Assembly (NCBI GenBank): GCA_907164885.2
Contig: OU015495.1
Span: 2,342,808 to 2,406,807 of the forward strand
Direction: 5' to 3'
DNA: 64,000 nt
Source: Dolomedes plantarius
Lineage: Eukaryota; Arthropoda; Arachnida; Araneae; Dolomedidae
Shown: positions 34,111-47,237 of the stretch, piece by piece
Layout: every line of letters begins with the position of its first letter
Position numbering within the stretch: the first letter of the stretch is position 1
Notes under the pieces: model-generated
The model's input: the letters and a program-made list of their open reading frames with translations, nothing else
Told to the model about the DNA's origin: nothing
The model's database searches: none
Program-made: the position numbers and the translations under genes

Positions 34111-34368
34111 ATATATCGCACCCCAGCAAGAAAAGTGACACAACTTAAAAATGTAGCATTTGAGAAAAATCAACTTAAAGAATACTGTACAGCTTGAACT
34201 AGCATTACAATAAAACTGGTACAACTGCCCTCAGGTGAACAAATTGTGAGATAGAGATGTATCACTCTTCATGCATGATGGAGCACTTCATACAGATTTT
34301 TTAATGACATAACCTCAAAATTACCATTTTTTGACTTGTGTCACTTTTCTTGCTGGGGTGTGATATAT
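34111..34368. mobile_element. MITE with about 32 bp near-perfect inverted repeats
   Basis: The left CACCCCAGCAAGAAAAGTGA is exactly mirrored at the right (TCACTTTTCTTGCTGGGGTG), and the match extends outward through GATATAT-like sequence with one mismatch. The interior is about 190 bp and noncoding. The exact terminus and target duplication are ambiguous because the outer bases are AT repeats. Confidence 0.85.
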
Positions 34369-35160
34369 GAAAAGCCTAAACAGAAAATTAATGTCCATAA
34401 ATTTATGAATGTAATATATATATATATATTTTAGTCCATAATATTCATAAGGGTTTAAAGTGAATTCATAAAAAATTCATTACACAATTTAAAAATTTCT
34501 CTAGTATGTATCATGAAAAGAATTTTTCCATTTAGCACAAGAAAATATCAAAACAAATTTGCATTATTTATTCCCCCACATGAAAATTTGTAAAATTTGG
34601 CCCTTTATAATCATATAAAAAGTTATAAAATAGGCACTAAAAATAATAGACAAGGAAAAGAAAATTCCTCATAGAGCTATTCTATTACAAACGGTAATCT
34701 GAATTCTAATGGATTAATGACAAATTTCTCATTAAATTTACAAATTTCCTCCAGCTTTTTATTTTACATTAAATTTAACATATAATTTTTTTAAAAAAAA
34801 CTATAGAACTTAAATAATACATAGCTTCGAGTTTAAAAAAAAATTTTACCAAATAAATTGAGGTATTACTCAAACAGATAATGCTATTCAAAACTGAAAT
34901 CAAAAACGAACTCCATCAACATCTATTAAATGGAGATAATTTTTCAAAATATGTGCGTTTGTACATAAAATCCTTTACAGAATTTACTTTTCTATAGAAT
35001 GTGGACTAAATTGCCATACGATCCTTACAAATAAACTTTCTGAACTTACTCTAACCGACTCTTAGATACTGAAAACTTTTATAACCATGATCAAAATAAA
35101 AAGTACTATTCACAGCCTTTCTCATCCTGATAATTGCATTAATAAAGGCATGCTCTAAAG

Positions 35161-35290
35161 CAGGCCTGCACAACATACAGCCTGTAGTCCATGTGCGACC
35201 TCACTCTGTGGTTCGCGAAGCCTTTTATGAAGACGCATAATATTGTAAATCTAAAAAAATATAGAATATTATTTTTAGATTTATAATATT

Positions 35291-35352
<62 letters not shown>

Positions 35353-35513
35353 CAATGAATATTAATATTTACTTAACTTTCAAATTAATCAGTAATTTAT
35401 ATCTTGTTAGTTAAAATATTTTCACTTTCTCATCTATCCTATTTTCTTATGGCCTGCAACAGCTTATCATAAAGTAATATGGCCCTCATCCCATTTTGAG
35501 TTGTGCAGGCCTG
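35161..35513. mobile_element. hAT-type element with an internal (TA)n
   Basis: The left end CAGGCCTGCACAACATACAG and the right end TTGAGTTGTGCAGGCCTG are inverted repeats. The flanks CTCTAAAG and CTCTAGAG match at 7 of 8 bases. A (TA)n tract of about 58 bp (35291-35349) sits in the middle. Its layout is what the 6440-11936 container would look like without its invaders. Confidence 0.88.
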
Positions 35514-38500
35514 CTCTAGAGTATCAGAAAGTAAAATACAATACTTGTTACATTAGAATTTATCTGAATAATAAAAGCATGCATGTTTTTTTTTTCCTTC
35601 AATAAATAATAAAATCAGATATTTTTATCCAGATTTAGCAAATTTTATAACACATTGAGATTTTGGTGATTATTATATGAATTTTATGATGTAACTTAGT
35701 TCTAACCATGTTGTTGACATCATGTTATGTTCAGGCTTAATACATTACAAATCTCCAAACACATAATAGTAACACACATTCTGATTCAAATACTTTTCTG
35801 CTAGTCACACCAAGAATCCAGAAAATTGAAATATGGTAAACATGTAACGAGGGAACCTTTTGCAACATGTGCATTAAAATTTTGCACTCAAGCAATCCAG
35901 ATCATAGCAAATAACTATCTAAGATATATTTTATGACAATATAAAAATGCAAAATGTGATTAAAATTGGCAAATTTTACAATATTTTCTAAAGTTCTGCC
36001 AGAGAACCTCTCATTGATAATTTTTAGAAGTGATAAAGATTGGTTATCTCTATATTATGAAAAGAAATACTATATAAATACATTATAAAGAAAATTACCT
36101 GATTCTCCAACAGTATTCATATAAATTTTGAAAGTCACTTTGAGAAATTAATTTGCTTTAGTAATATACTATATAATGCAATATCAAAGATTGAAAATCT
36201 GTAACATGGAGCTTACTTATACTACTTTTCTCTGTTATTTTATCTAAATGGAAAAGTCTTTAAAGATATTTAAAGTAATAATTACTTCAGAAAAATGTAT
36301 AAAACAAACTTTTTTCTTAACGGTAAAGGAACATAAGAGCTCTCAGGAATTTCTAATAGTATATTATAAGTTTTTTACAAATACATGTTATGTTTCACTA
36401 AACTTTTTATAGCAAATGCAAATAAAATTATGCATGAAAATTAAGAGCATAAAGATTTTAAAGGTATTCCCAAAAGAAAATTGAACCACAATATTATAAA
36501 TTTTGGATCATTTAACAACTTCATTTTAATATTGAAATTTTGACCAGGAAGGCTCTACCAAGAGACAGAATATTAAAAGAGATTACAAAGCAAGGAAAAT
36601 TTTTCTATAATCTTTGTTTTTATGTTCATAGTTTACAGTCAAGTTGCCTATTTTATCACATGTTGCAGTTATTTATGTTAGCAGTAAGAAATACAAACAT
36701 TAATATTAAACTTTCATTTTTATAATTATGTAGACCATAGAAAATAAGCTGCCATAAATTGACATATAGAAAGCATTTGGCACAAAAATAATTAGAGTTG
36801 GATTCATAAAGATTAAAATCCATTCCCCATCAATTAACTTATTTTACACATTAAAAAAAAAATTATCACTCAGAAAGCAGCTTAAAATTTTAAAGGATTT
36901 ATATTTAAATGCTCAGCAACAATATTTACTTACATTTAATGTATTTTAGCTTTAATAACCTGTAAAAAATAGAACATCAAGCTAGGGCTCAGGAAAAGTA
37001 TACACAGCCTGCTCTTCAATAAATATAGTTTGTTTTCACTACATTTTGGCTTCATTCAAGTACAAGATTTATTGGATTGTTTTAAATTTGAATTTTAACT
37101 TTATCAAAATATAAAATTCTAGACTTCAAATGTGACTAAAAAATGCATGTGGAGGTAAAAACAATTTAGAAAAGCATTTTTTCTGCAAGCACTATGAAAA
37201 CAAAAAATCATGCACAAGAAACCTTTTAAGAAACAAACATTTTATTTAAAACAAAATTGTTGAAAAAAGAATTATTTACTCCATTGTGGAATTCTAGATT
37301 AACTGAAGTTGTTGCAAAGTAATCTTGAAATATGGGGGGGGGGGGGGGAGAATTATCACTATTTGAATTTTCTGAGACTGGAGAGACCTGACTTTCAACA
37401 TATTGTTTTTCCATAACTAATAACACAAAGAATTCACAACTAAAAAGTAAAAAACAATCAAAAGAAAGTACATAAAATTCACCCTTGATTGATGTCTTTG
37501 TCAGACACAAGTACTATGCAATAAATATAAAAACTGTCATAAAGCAGCCATCAATTTAATCTTACTATAATTTCAAGAAAATCTAGTAAACATAATAACA
37601 AAGAAATATAAATCTTTTAGGTAAGTTGCTACTTATTAAATCCTTTTACACAGGAAACCTAGCATAAAAGCTAAAATTACAAACATCTTTACAACACATG
37701 TGTACACAGACAGGTACACACCAAAGAGAAATATTGTTTGAAAATATGGACAAATAACCAAATAGATTAATTTATTTTTAAAAAACTCATCAATTGTAAT
37801 TAAAACAGATAGTCTGTACTCTACATTAGTATAAACGTATTTAGCACTGTACTAATAATAAATGTCACTAATGCACTTATTCCCTCTCTTAAATATGATT
37901 CAGGTACAGTAGCAATTTTAACATGGACATATCCCATGATATGCCCATTATGATATAGGTATGATAAAAGAAGAATTTAAGAATGAGAGGTAGCTTGAAA
38001 TAATCCCTAAACAATTTTACAAATATAGGCTGAAGATGTTTTAACATGTATACATTGCTACATAATAATGCAAAAGAATAAGATGTAAGGAAAAAATATG
38101 AAATGGATACAAAAAGTTGTATGCAAGTGTGCAGACCTTGGTTAACAAACTGTTATTCATGTTGAAATTGTGAATTGTTAAAAAGGGGGGGGGGGGAACT
38201 GCTGAACAGCCAGTATAAAAGAAATAGAAACATAACATACATAAAACTATAATCAAGCCAATAACTTGTGCACAGATTGATGCCAGTAAAGAAATTTACA
38301 AGAAATAATGATTTGTATGATCATTATAGCATGCTTTCACACAAGCCTGTACTTAGTTAATAGTTTGCAATAAAAATAGGTCTTTTAATTATGCATGTAC
38401 AAATATATTGATCATGAAACTGGATTAGTATGATTTTGTTCTCTTTAACTTTTTAAATAGTCAATTTACTTGACATGAAATATTTTACTTAGCAATACCC

Positions 38501-40841
38501 TTTAAACTGATTTTAAGGAATAAGCAACAGCAACCTTCAAATATGATTTATAATTTCCTGAGCCCTGATTTTCAATGAAATTACAAACAGAAAATGTAAG
38601 AGTTTGAAAAAATTGATTTACAAGTTCAAATAAAATAATCCTTCAATTAAGATATACTAAATTTATTCCTGAATTATGAAACAGAATACTAACTAGTTTG
38701 ATACAACCTTTAAAATAATTTACATTATATTGAATTATATTTAAAATAAGTTTCTACGTAATGTTATAATTATATTAAAATACTTAACTAATTACTACAC
38801 TTCCAAAAATATTCAATATTTTTAAAACAAATTAATCAATTTAAAAAAAAACTCCTAAAGAAAAGTCAATAAACTTTATAATATGGATTCTGTCTACCCT
38901 TCATTTATATTTTGTAGAAATTACATAAATGCATAATACACCTCTAAACTTGCCTGAAAATTGTAATATTTATCAGATACTGAAAGAAGTTGTTTAAAAA
39001 AAAAAGGAAAAAAAAAGAAAAAAGAAGAAGAAAAAAGGCAAACAAAAATAGTTTCGCAAAATTTTAACTAAATGCAAAAAGTTTAAATGCATTAATCTGA
39101 TAACTGTACAGAAATATCATAAAAATAAAAACATATCAACAAATCTGATAAACTCCTTTACTCATTTGTTAAACCACTTATTTTTACAATGAGATAACAT
39201 CATAAAATGCATTATATAAACTCAATATATACTGAATGGAATGCTTAAGATTCAACTATCCAGATTATAATCACAGTCCTAACTACATAAATGTTACTGT
39301 AAATCTAATTTCCAGTATCATTAATGAATGCAGAAGCAACACAAAGAGTTACTTATTCTATGTCTGTATAAAACTCCTTAAAAAATTACTGCCAACATTT
39401 AATTTAATTTTCCCAAATTAGCCACTTACCATGATAAAAGTTAACTGAGATGTTAAAGAAAAAATTAAAGGTGAATATTATAAGCAAAATTTCTCGACTA
39501 GTGTAGTTATTAAAACAGTGATAAAAAGTTGTGCTTAAATACAATGACTAAATTCACTTTTTCCTTGCTACAGAAAGGCATTTCAGATAAATACAAAATA
39601 TATCCTTCCAATTAAGATACATGAATACAGAACATATAAGAAATCATTCAAAAACATAAATAAAGAGAATTGTCAAATAACAAAAATAAATTAAAATGCA
39701 TATCAAAGTATACAGTACAAAAGGTGAAGTATGAATTCAAAATATGTTGTCAAATTCAATTCAAAATGTTTGCTTGATTTCATAATGCTATCAGCATCTT
39801 CAAAACGAAAAAATGATCCCAGAGATTTGTAATACAAGCATTACACAAATATGATCAGTAAGAAGGAAAATCATTCTGAATAAATTTTACTTTTAAATTA
39901 TGTTAATAGCTTATTAGTTGTATTAAAAAATATCATAAAGTGTGAAAAATAAAGAAGAAAATTTAAATTATCCCCACTGCTTTTGATAGATATTTTCATA
40001 CAAAATATTATGGCTGCTTCCATTTTATCTGTTTTATATCACATAAGCATATTGTTTTATCTTAAATTAATTCACTGAAACAGCAATACCACCTTTTGTT
40101 TTTTAATGAATATACAGAATGAGTAACAACTTGCTATTTCATACTTATATAATTGTTTAAAAATATCAAACATTCTGATTCAAACACTGCAGTAACTATA
40201 TTTAAATAATAAAAAATTGAGGAATTTGATACTTCCATAATAAAACAGTGAGAATACAATTCTTAGGATTATAAAACAATAAACAAATCTTTGTTCTACT
40301 GAACCACATGAAATGAGATCTTTGTGCACACGATAATCACAAATGCTATTACTTGTTGGCTTACACAACAGAAAAGAAAGTTTCTTACAAATGAGAATGT
40401 TAACAAGTTTTTGCAAACTCTGTTGATCTTGATTAAAAATTTTACAAAAAAAAAAGTGCTTTATAAATAGATAACCACCACACATTCTAAAACATAATAG
40501 AACAGGCATAATGTGAATCAACTTTCTATCATGCTGTATTTGTGTCTTTACAAAAGACATTAAGTACGTGTCAGCAACACAGTTATCACAAGGAATGAGC
40601 AAAAACACTATCTGCACCAGGCAGAATTGAAATATACATTACCCAAATAGCAATATAATCAACTTTTTACAATGATTCTTATAATCTGATGAGGCCACAT
40701 CAACTTGCAAACTGCCATAAATTAAGCACCAAAAACATCTGAAATGATAAAACCATAATAGTAAATTACATAATCAGAAAAATGTCTACAGTAAAAAAAA
40801 AATGAATAAATTTATTTAAAATTTATTAAAAATAAAATTCG

Positions 40842-40879
<38 letters not shown>

Positions 40880-42220
40880 TGCACATTAAGTTTATATACA
40901 AACAATTCAATGAAAGTGAAGGTGTAGATGCACTCAGAAAATTAATGAGACAAGCTCTCATTACCACCAAAGAAATTTCAACAAAATTTATTAATCAAAT
41001 ATTTGTAAAGAGAACCAAATTTTTATAATCAATAAATAACAACTGTATAGAACACCAAATGTGCACAGAACAAATCTGTATAGAGAATAACTGAAATACA
41101 GGCAAAGATATTTAAAAAATAAGATACAATATAAATGTATAAAAATATATTTTTTAAAAGGCGTAAATGTTGATATATCATTTACATTCATTCACATAAA
41201 AGAAAAAAAGTACTTTTTTTTAAATTTAATTTTAGGCTTTCAAAATTTATGCAACTAAAATTTCGGAATGAGCTGATGAAATTAGAATACAAATAATTAG
41301 ACAATATGAAGAATAGTAAGTAAAAATAAAGTGAATTATTTATTAATTAAAACTTTCAATAAATTTCTTTTTGGCCTTTACAAAGTTTCAATATATTTTG
41401 CACAAATTAAGTATCATAACATACAATATTGCAGAAATTAAATAGTCATAGATTATCAAAATTCTATATTATTGAGATATCTAATTCACTTATGTGTCAG
41501 AAGAGTACTATAGACATAGACCAGAAAGCTCCACTTGCAGTTTATAGAATCATATAAATCTAACATACAGTTATGAATTTCAAGGTATTGGATCACATCT
41601 CAAAATGTTCTGATAAACAGAGATGATTTTTAATTTTAGTAAAATTATATTCCAAATAAAATGTGAATATTAGCTTGCACACACAGACCCATCAGTTTTT
41701 CATCTGAGACTAAAATCTGCCCAGTATAGAGGCAGATCATTATTATTGAAAAAAGTCTTGTGTAACAATTTTAGCTTTCTTTTAATAACCACAATTAGTG
41801 TTTCATCAACGTATTTTCAAATTGTATGGAGCAGCTACTGACCTCGGTAGAAAAATTTTATTTGATTTAACAATTAAGGAGTATTTTACTTACTAGCTAG
41901 TCAATGTAAAGTTTTCCATACCTCACTTCTAAAATGAATTATTTCTTCACAATCAATCATTTATAAATGTTTATTTTCTTTATCTTCTCAGTAAGATTTG
42001 TGTAGTTTTATTTTACATAAAATCAGTTTTAAAAGCTGATAATATCTGAAATTAATAATTTAATACTTCTATTTTTGTATTTGCAATTCTACCTAAAATT
42101 AGATGACTTCAAACATGAATTTAAACTTGAGTATTTGATATTTACTGTTTACATAGAGTTTATAAAAAAATTTAACAAAAAGTTTTTTAATGTGCGTGTA
42201 TGTATATATATATATACACA

Positions 42221-42391
42221 CAGTGGAATCCCGATCAATCATTCCTTGAATTATCGTTTTCCAATATGTCGTTTATTTCAAACAGTCCTGATGATAATTT
42301 TTCTTTATTATGTTTCCACATCCATAATTTTTCTGAATATATTGTTCAGTGAAATCAGTCTTTTGAAACACAATAGATTTCGATTCCACTG
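42221..42391. mobile_element. pogo-type MITE, family P1 copy 2
   Basis: The inverted ends are CAGTGGAATCCCGATCAATC and TAGATTTCGATTCCACTG, with TA after the right end. The interior matches 6890-7042 (TTATCGTTTTCC … TATGTCGTT … CAGTCC). It is the longest copy of the family here. Confidence 0.85.
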
Positions 42392-42409
42392 TATGTATGT
42401 GTGTATAAA

Positions 42410-43244
42410 TATATATATATAAAACAGTTCCGTAACCAGTGCCGCCTAGAGTGGGGGGGGCGGGGGCAACTGGGGCACTTTGCCCCAGGCCCCCAACTGC
42501 CGGAGGGGCCTTAAAATTTTTTTTTATTAGATTTCCTTCGAAAGAAAATTCTGAAACTTGTACCATACTTCAAAATAATCTCCTGAAAAAAGGCCGCCCC
42601 CCCCCAAAAAAAGAAAATCGATTAATCAGCTTTCTTGGGACCCCTAACAGAAGTTTGCCCCAGGCCCCGTAAAGTCTCTGGGCAGCCCTGTCAGTAACTG
42701 ACTCACTGACTGACTGACTGACATACAACACACAGACCAAACCGCTGGACCTAAAGAACTGAAATTTTGCATGGCAATTCTTCTTATAGTGTAGGGGTGC
42801 ACTAAGAGAGATTTTTGAAAAATTCATAGATTTTTTTAAATTAAATTTTTAAGTTGTTTTAGTAACTTTTTTTGAGTTTGCATTTAAAATAATAATTTGA
42901 GAGTTATAAAATTTATATCACGAGAGAGATCATAAAAATTCCTTTAAAATGAAATCTTTTTTTAAATTTTACCTCTATTTTCTGATTTTTGGTGAATTTT
43001 TAAAAATTCATATTTAGAATTTAATTTATTAAATGCTGATCACGTGATTTCTTTTTCTGGTACTTTAAATAAATTTATCGCCACGTACATAACAACTAAA
43101 TAGACAAAAAAATATTTTTTTTCTTGCTAATGCGGCAGACAATTAGACATTATTTTGTCAATAAAAATATCCCTTACGATTTTTTTATAAAAATATATAT
43201 TTTTTTCTACATTAATTGTATATATTTATCATCATCGTATTTAT

Positions 43245-43288
<44 letters not shown>

Positions 43289-43363
43289 TGGCATTAATTG
43301 CATACATTGACCGTTGTATTTAATTTGAATGTACTCCGTAGCGAAGTGCGGGTTTCCAGCTAA
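42410..43363 (+). mobile_element. Non-autonomous Helitron, copy B, interrupted by a hAT element
   Basis: In this orientation it begins near 42412 in TATATATATAAAACAGTTCC (the initial TC has decayed), carries repeated CTGA/ACTGACTG units, and ends GGGTTTCCAGCTAA at 43363, followed by T. Body and ends match copy C (53720-54387, opposite strand). The hAT insert at 42437-42690 splits its 5' part. Confidence 0.75.
42437..42690. mobile_element. Small hAT element inserted in Helitron copy B
   Basis: The ends CAGTGCCGCCTAGAG and CTCTGGGCAGCCCTG are inverted repeats (12 of 15). The flanks TCCGTAAC and TCAGTAAC match at 7 of 8, and copy C shows the uninterrupted sequence, so the insertion can be read directly. 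The inside has GGGGCAA/TTTGCCCC blocks, common in this hAT group. Confidence 0.88.
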
Positions 43364-43700
43364 TCTATATATATAAAAGAACTTGTCTGTTTGTTTGTCC
43401 GCTGTAGAATCATAGACTGTTTCACCCACTGGGACCAAATTCAGCACAGTTAATGGTTAGGACCCGAGAAAGTTAACGCAGCAAAAACGAAATTTGGGGC
43501 TCAATAAGTTTTTTTTAATTAATTTTTTGTGCCCCTAAGAGGTGCTAAATGTCGATACAGCCCCTTCACCACTTCACTGCGTTATCAGTCAAATTACGAT
43601 GCGCGGGTGAGACGATGGTTGACACAGTAATCTTTGGTGCTGCCTCCCCAGATACACACTCCTACAGTTTTTGGCCTTGGGAAAATTAAAAGCTGATTTA
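43364..43700 (+). mobile_element. 5' end of a second Helitron-type element
   Basis: TCTATATATATAAAAGAACT followed by TGTCTGTTTGTTTGTC starts exactly where copy B ends. The preceding base is A, as expected for the Helitron A|TC junction. The downstream sequence (GGGACCAAATTC…) is unlike copies A-C, so it belongs to another family. Its 3' end could not be located. Confidence 0.5.
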
Positions 43701-44819
43701 CAATTTGCTTTTTATACGGTTTTTGGTCTGTCAACAATAAAAAAACCGAATCACCAAAGTAAGGAAATTAGACTTCATGCGGAATCCTGCCTTACTTTGA
43801 TTAAATAAAGGGGATAACACATCTTGCACTTTACCTCTTGGGTGATGTGGAAAAAACTGCGTTTTTAAGGGAAAAAAATAATAAAGGCAAATGTAAATTA
43901 TAAAACTTATTTCTAATTAAACAGTGGATCAAACAAATCTAATTAAATCTAATTAAACAGTATCTAACAAATATAATTAAACAGTAAACTCATTCAATCC
44001 AAACGTGCGAATCACGCAACACTGTGTTATTAATTCTCAATAAAATCAGACATATAATCAGACGAAGGTCCGCAGGCTCAAAGTTTCTCTCTTTCTTATT
44101 GTTTGTATATCATTTCAGTAGAAACGTACTAAGCGCATTCTGTCTGGCCAGATGAACATGAAAGTCTACAGGGGGGGGGGGGGGGGGGGGGGGGCAGTCC
44201 AGTATTTTTTTGACGGAATGGATGAAAAGTTTTATATCTATATATCTACCTGGGCAATAATACTAGTATATAGATATAAAGTATATACATTATATATATA
44301 AACACACAGTTACTCATAAATAAGTAAGCAGGTTTTTTTTTAATATACTTACTCTTTTGATGTTCAAGAAAATGCAACCCAAAACTATACAATATTAGAG
44401 AATGAAAAAATAAAGTTATGAAAAACAATTTTATCTAATGACAAAAATCAGCTCTTAGCTTCTTATCCTTGCTTAATGTCATACAAAACAGACTTCAGCA
44501 GTCATTAGGCACTGAGCTCTCTCAGCTTTCAAGGCTTTGTAATTTTTTTTTTCATATTTATTTTAAAGCTAAGACTTAAAGAGGTAATAATTTTATTGAA
44601 ATCAATGTAATTTTTATTTCTATATCTAACAACAACAAAAAAACAAAAACAAAAACTTATTTTTTCTTAAAATCATTTAAAATTTTTCTGCACTTCAAAT
44701 ATACTGGCACAATGTTATGAACATAATTAACTAAAAGTTTCATGACATCTTTCATAACATCATTAATGGCTCTAAAAATTTTCATCTATAACACAAAATG
44801 ATTTATTATAATCTTAAGT
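43701..44819. other. Unassigned DNA, with a G24 run
   Basis: Part of this may belong to the second Helitron. An uninterrupted run of 24 G lies at 44171-44194. No gene is seen. Confidence 0.5.
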
Positions 44820-44857
44820 AATCTTACCTCAATAAAAGTAAACAGATATTTCTGCAG
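44820..44857 (-). other. 3' UTR start and strong splice donor after the FAM110 stop codon
   Basis: On the - strand the TGA is followed by 30 bases and then TTGAG|GTAAGAT (exon end 44828), an almost ideal donor. If used, the 3' UTR is spliced. The distance is short enough that a normal stop would not be expected to trigger nonsense-mediated decay. Confidence 0.5.
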
Positions 44858-46128
44858 TCACGTTTCACAAGCAGCTTTACGACAATTGTACAACCACTTA
44901 ATTACACGAGCATTCTTTTCAACAATTGATGTCTCCAGTGGACCATGAATCCTCAAATCATGATTTCGCAAACCTTCTCTTGGAACATCAGGCACAGAAT
45001 CATCACTACAAACACTTGATCTGTCTTCATTAGAATCTATCGAACTAATGCTTTCAAAGAAGCAGGGTGGACTGGAGACTAGTGATGGTGAAGTAATATG
45101 ATGCCATACATCAGTGTCAAGGCCCATTGTATCAAAAAATCTTTCTATTTCAGCACTGGTATAATTATTGTTTCTCCGAGGAAAATAATCAGAGCTCCTT
45201 TTTGAATATCGATGGGAAACATCAGATTTTGATCGACTAACAGGCCTCCTTTGAAGTTGAGTTTGAGATGGATAATAAGGAGTAAGATGCAACATCCCAG
45301 ACCCATTAGAGAACCTCCTGGGTTCTTTATATAGGTCAAAGGCATCATCTTTTTCCATTTTTTTCAACCCACAACTACTTTTTGTAGGATACTTACATTC
45401 AGGTGTAAAATACTGTTCAGTTTGAGTACACTCTGTAATAATTATATCATCTGAATCTCCTGATGACAAACTGGAGGAAGGAATTGGAACACTACAAGGC
45501 GATGGTGAGAGATCAGGCATACTTTTATGCACACAAGCATTTGTTTCAGGTGATAAATCATTTGGTACCCAACAACTCTTCCTCACTGGATCAGAATAAC
45601 CCCGCCGTACCTTTGGTATTTCAGTTGGTTTAGTCATTTTAGGCAATAACTGAGCTTCAGTATGAGCAGTGCCAAGAACTACAGTTTCATGTCCCATGGA
45701 CACATTCTCACGTGAACCAGAACTTATAAGCTTTTTCAACTGAGATTCAATATCAATCAGAACCTCAATTCTATGCCTACTGCACTGGCTCGCAAAAGAA
45801 TGTTTACGTGTGATTTGAGCATCTCTAAATTCAGAGTATGATTTAGCTCTAGCTCTCACAATTGGGGGTGATTTAGAAACTTGAGTATGTGCTGGCTGAC
45901 TATGTAATCGAAGGTACGATAATTTCAATTCATCTGAAGTATTAGCATTTTTTATGTTATCCGGGGGATGTTTAGCTGGTGGCTTGAAAAATATATCCAG
46001 TTGTGGCCCAGTGCTAACACGCAGATGAGAACTGTTCTTAAATTCTTGTTTTGTATCTAAAACTCTTTCAGATTTCACATAATTAGCTTTACTCTCTTCT
46101 AATCTTTCTACAGCACTTTTCCTATTAG
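44858..46128 (-). CDS. FAM110-like protein, coding exon 2 (residues 42-464)
   Basis: FAM110 proteins are centrosome and spindle-pole associated in vertebrates. The open frame extends upstream to a GTG at 46192, but the true exon starts at 46128, right after a TTTTGCAG acceptor, in phase 1. It joins the exon at 56041-56164 to give 464 aa. Right after the junction comes RKSAVERLEESKANYVKSE (residues 44-62), the FAM110 N-terminal signature. EIERFFDTMGLDTDVWHH (368-385) and the C-terminal EKNARVIKWLYNCRKA (445-460) match the conserved C-terminal region. The middle is Ser/Pro-rich with basic patches and probably disordered. The protein is longer than vertebrate paralogues (about 300-370 aa), mostly through the middle. 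No catalytic domain is present. Frame and reading are intact. Confidence 0.9.
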
Positions 46129-47232
46129 CTGCAAAAGACAAAGGAAATACATAAATAAAAATACAATTCCAGCATAACAATACTGTAATCACTCTAATAA
46201 TAAGGAATGAAAAAAACCAATATACTGATAAAATAAGGTATAAATGCTAATAGAAACTTTAGAAAACAAATCAAGGAACATAAACTAGTATATTTTTTAA
46301 ACTTAAAACAAAAATTTTTTTAGACATTATATACAGAATTTCTTATTAAAATGTCTAAATTTCTATAATCTTAGCATTCTTTGCTACTTTACAAAATCTG
46401 TATTGTCCCATGTATAAATAGTGAATTATAACTAGCTAATTCTAAAGAGTTGGATGGTTGGTGTTATGTCCACCCTGGAGTCAGAATCATTGAGCTGCCA
46501 AGAAAGCTCTCGCAATCTGGAGAGTATTAATTTTCTTTCAGAGTATTAATTTCCTTGTGGATTGTCATCAATATTTTACAATGCAGCCATGATGCAGGGC
46601 AAGTGAAAATTTGTTTTGGTGTTAGTTCTTTTTCAGGACAATTTTAATTCTCCTGAAATTCTATAGAGCAAAATATATAAATGTTTCAGAAAGACATAAT
46701 TTTGATTCTTACAGTGCAGCCTCTTTCTACCTACATTAATAGACACACATATATCTCTAGTTTTTCTTTATTATATCTCATACATTTTTGTAAAAGGTAC
46801 ATACACATGTAATACATACATGAAAGGTTAAAAGTAGATTTAACCTATAAGTGAATATTAACAGATGTTCAAAAGTACAGACTTTTATCGAAATTATCAG
46901 TTTTTATAATGCTATCAATTACCCTTTTCAACAGAGTTAACACTCATGAATAATTCCTGTAAGAATATTTTCTTCCTGATATTTCTAGCTTTCATAGATA
47001 TTGGCATTAAATTTCAGTACAACATAAAAACAATTAACTATTTAAAAGTTATTAGCTAAATTTCATACTTGTTTAGGATTTTATTTAATGTTCATAAAAT
47101 GTATAAAATTTAAAAAAATTCAGGTAATCTCTTTTAATGAAACTACCGCGGATTATTAATGTAGGATTACTTAATGTTGCTTGCCTCTTTTGTATGTATA
47201 TATGCATGTATGTGTTATATATATATATGTAC

Positions 47233-47237
<5 letters not shown>

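Larger units (their letters stand above)
27990..42200. other. Repeat-poor, A-skewed 14 kb region without an ORF
   Basis: No coding sequence is recognisable. The + strand looks visibly richer in A than T throughout, so the - strand is T-rich, as in transcribed 3' UTRs or introns read from the - strand. I found only three clear insertions (29247-29500, 34111-34368, 35161-35513), with small (CA)n near 28241, (GAA)n at 32557-32579, a G run near 37336-37348 and (TA)n at 40845-40877. A 145-codon - strand frame (40617-40180) starts with GTG and has no known domain. It lies downstream of the FAM110 gene in its direction of transcription. Confidence 0.5.

Noticed and set aside
40180..40617. 145-codon frame on the - strand in the repeat-poor region
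   Set aside because: It starts with GTG, is rich in F, Y, L and I as expected of T-rich noncoding DNA, and shows no domain.
46129..46192. N-terminal extension of the FAM110 ORF (MITVLLCWNCIF…) as a signal peptide
   Set aside because: It begins with GTG, is intronic in composition, and is followed by a clear TTTTGCAG acceptor; exon 1 at 56041-56164 explains the N terminus better.
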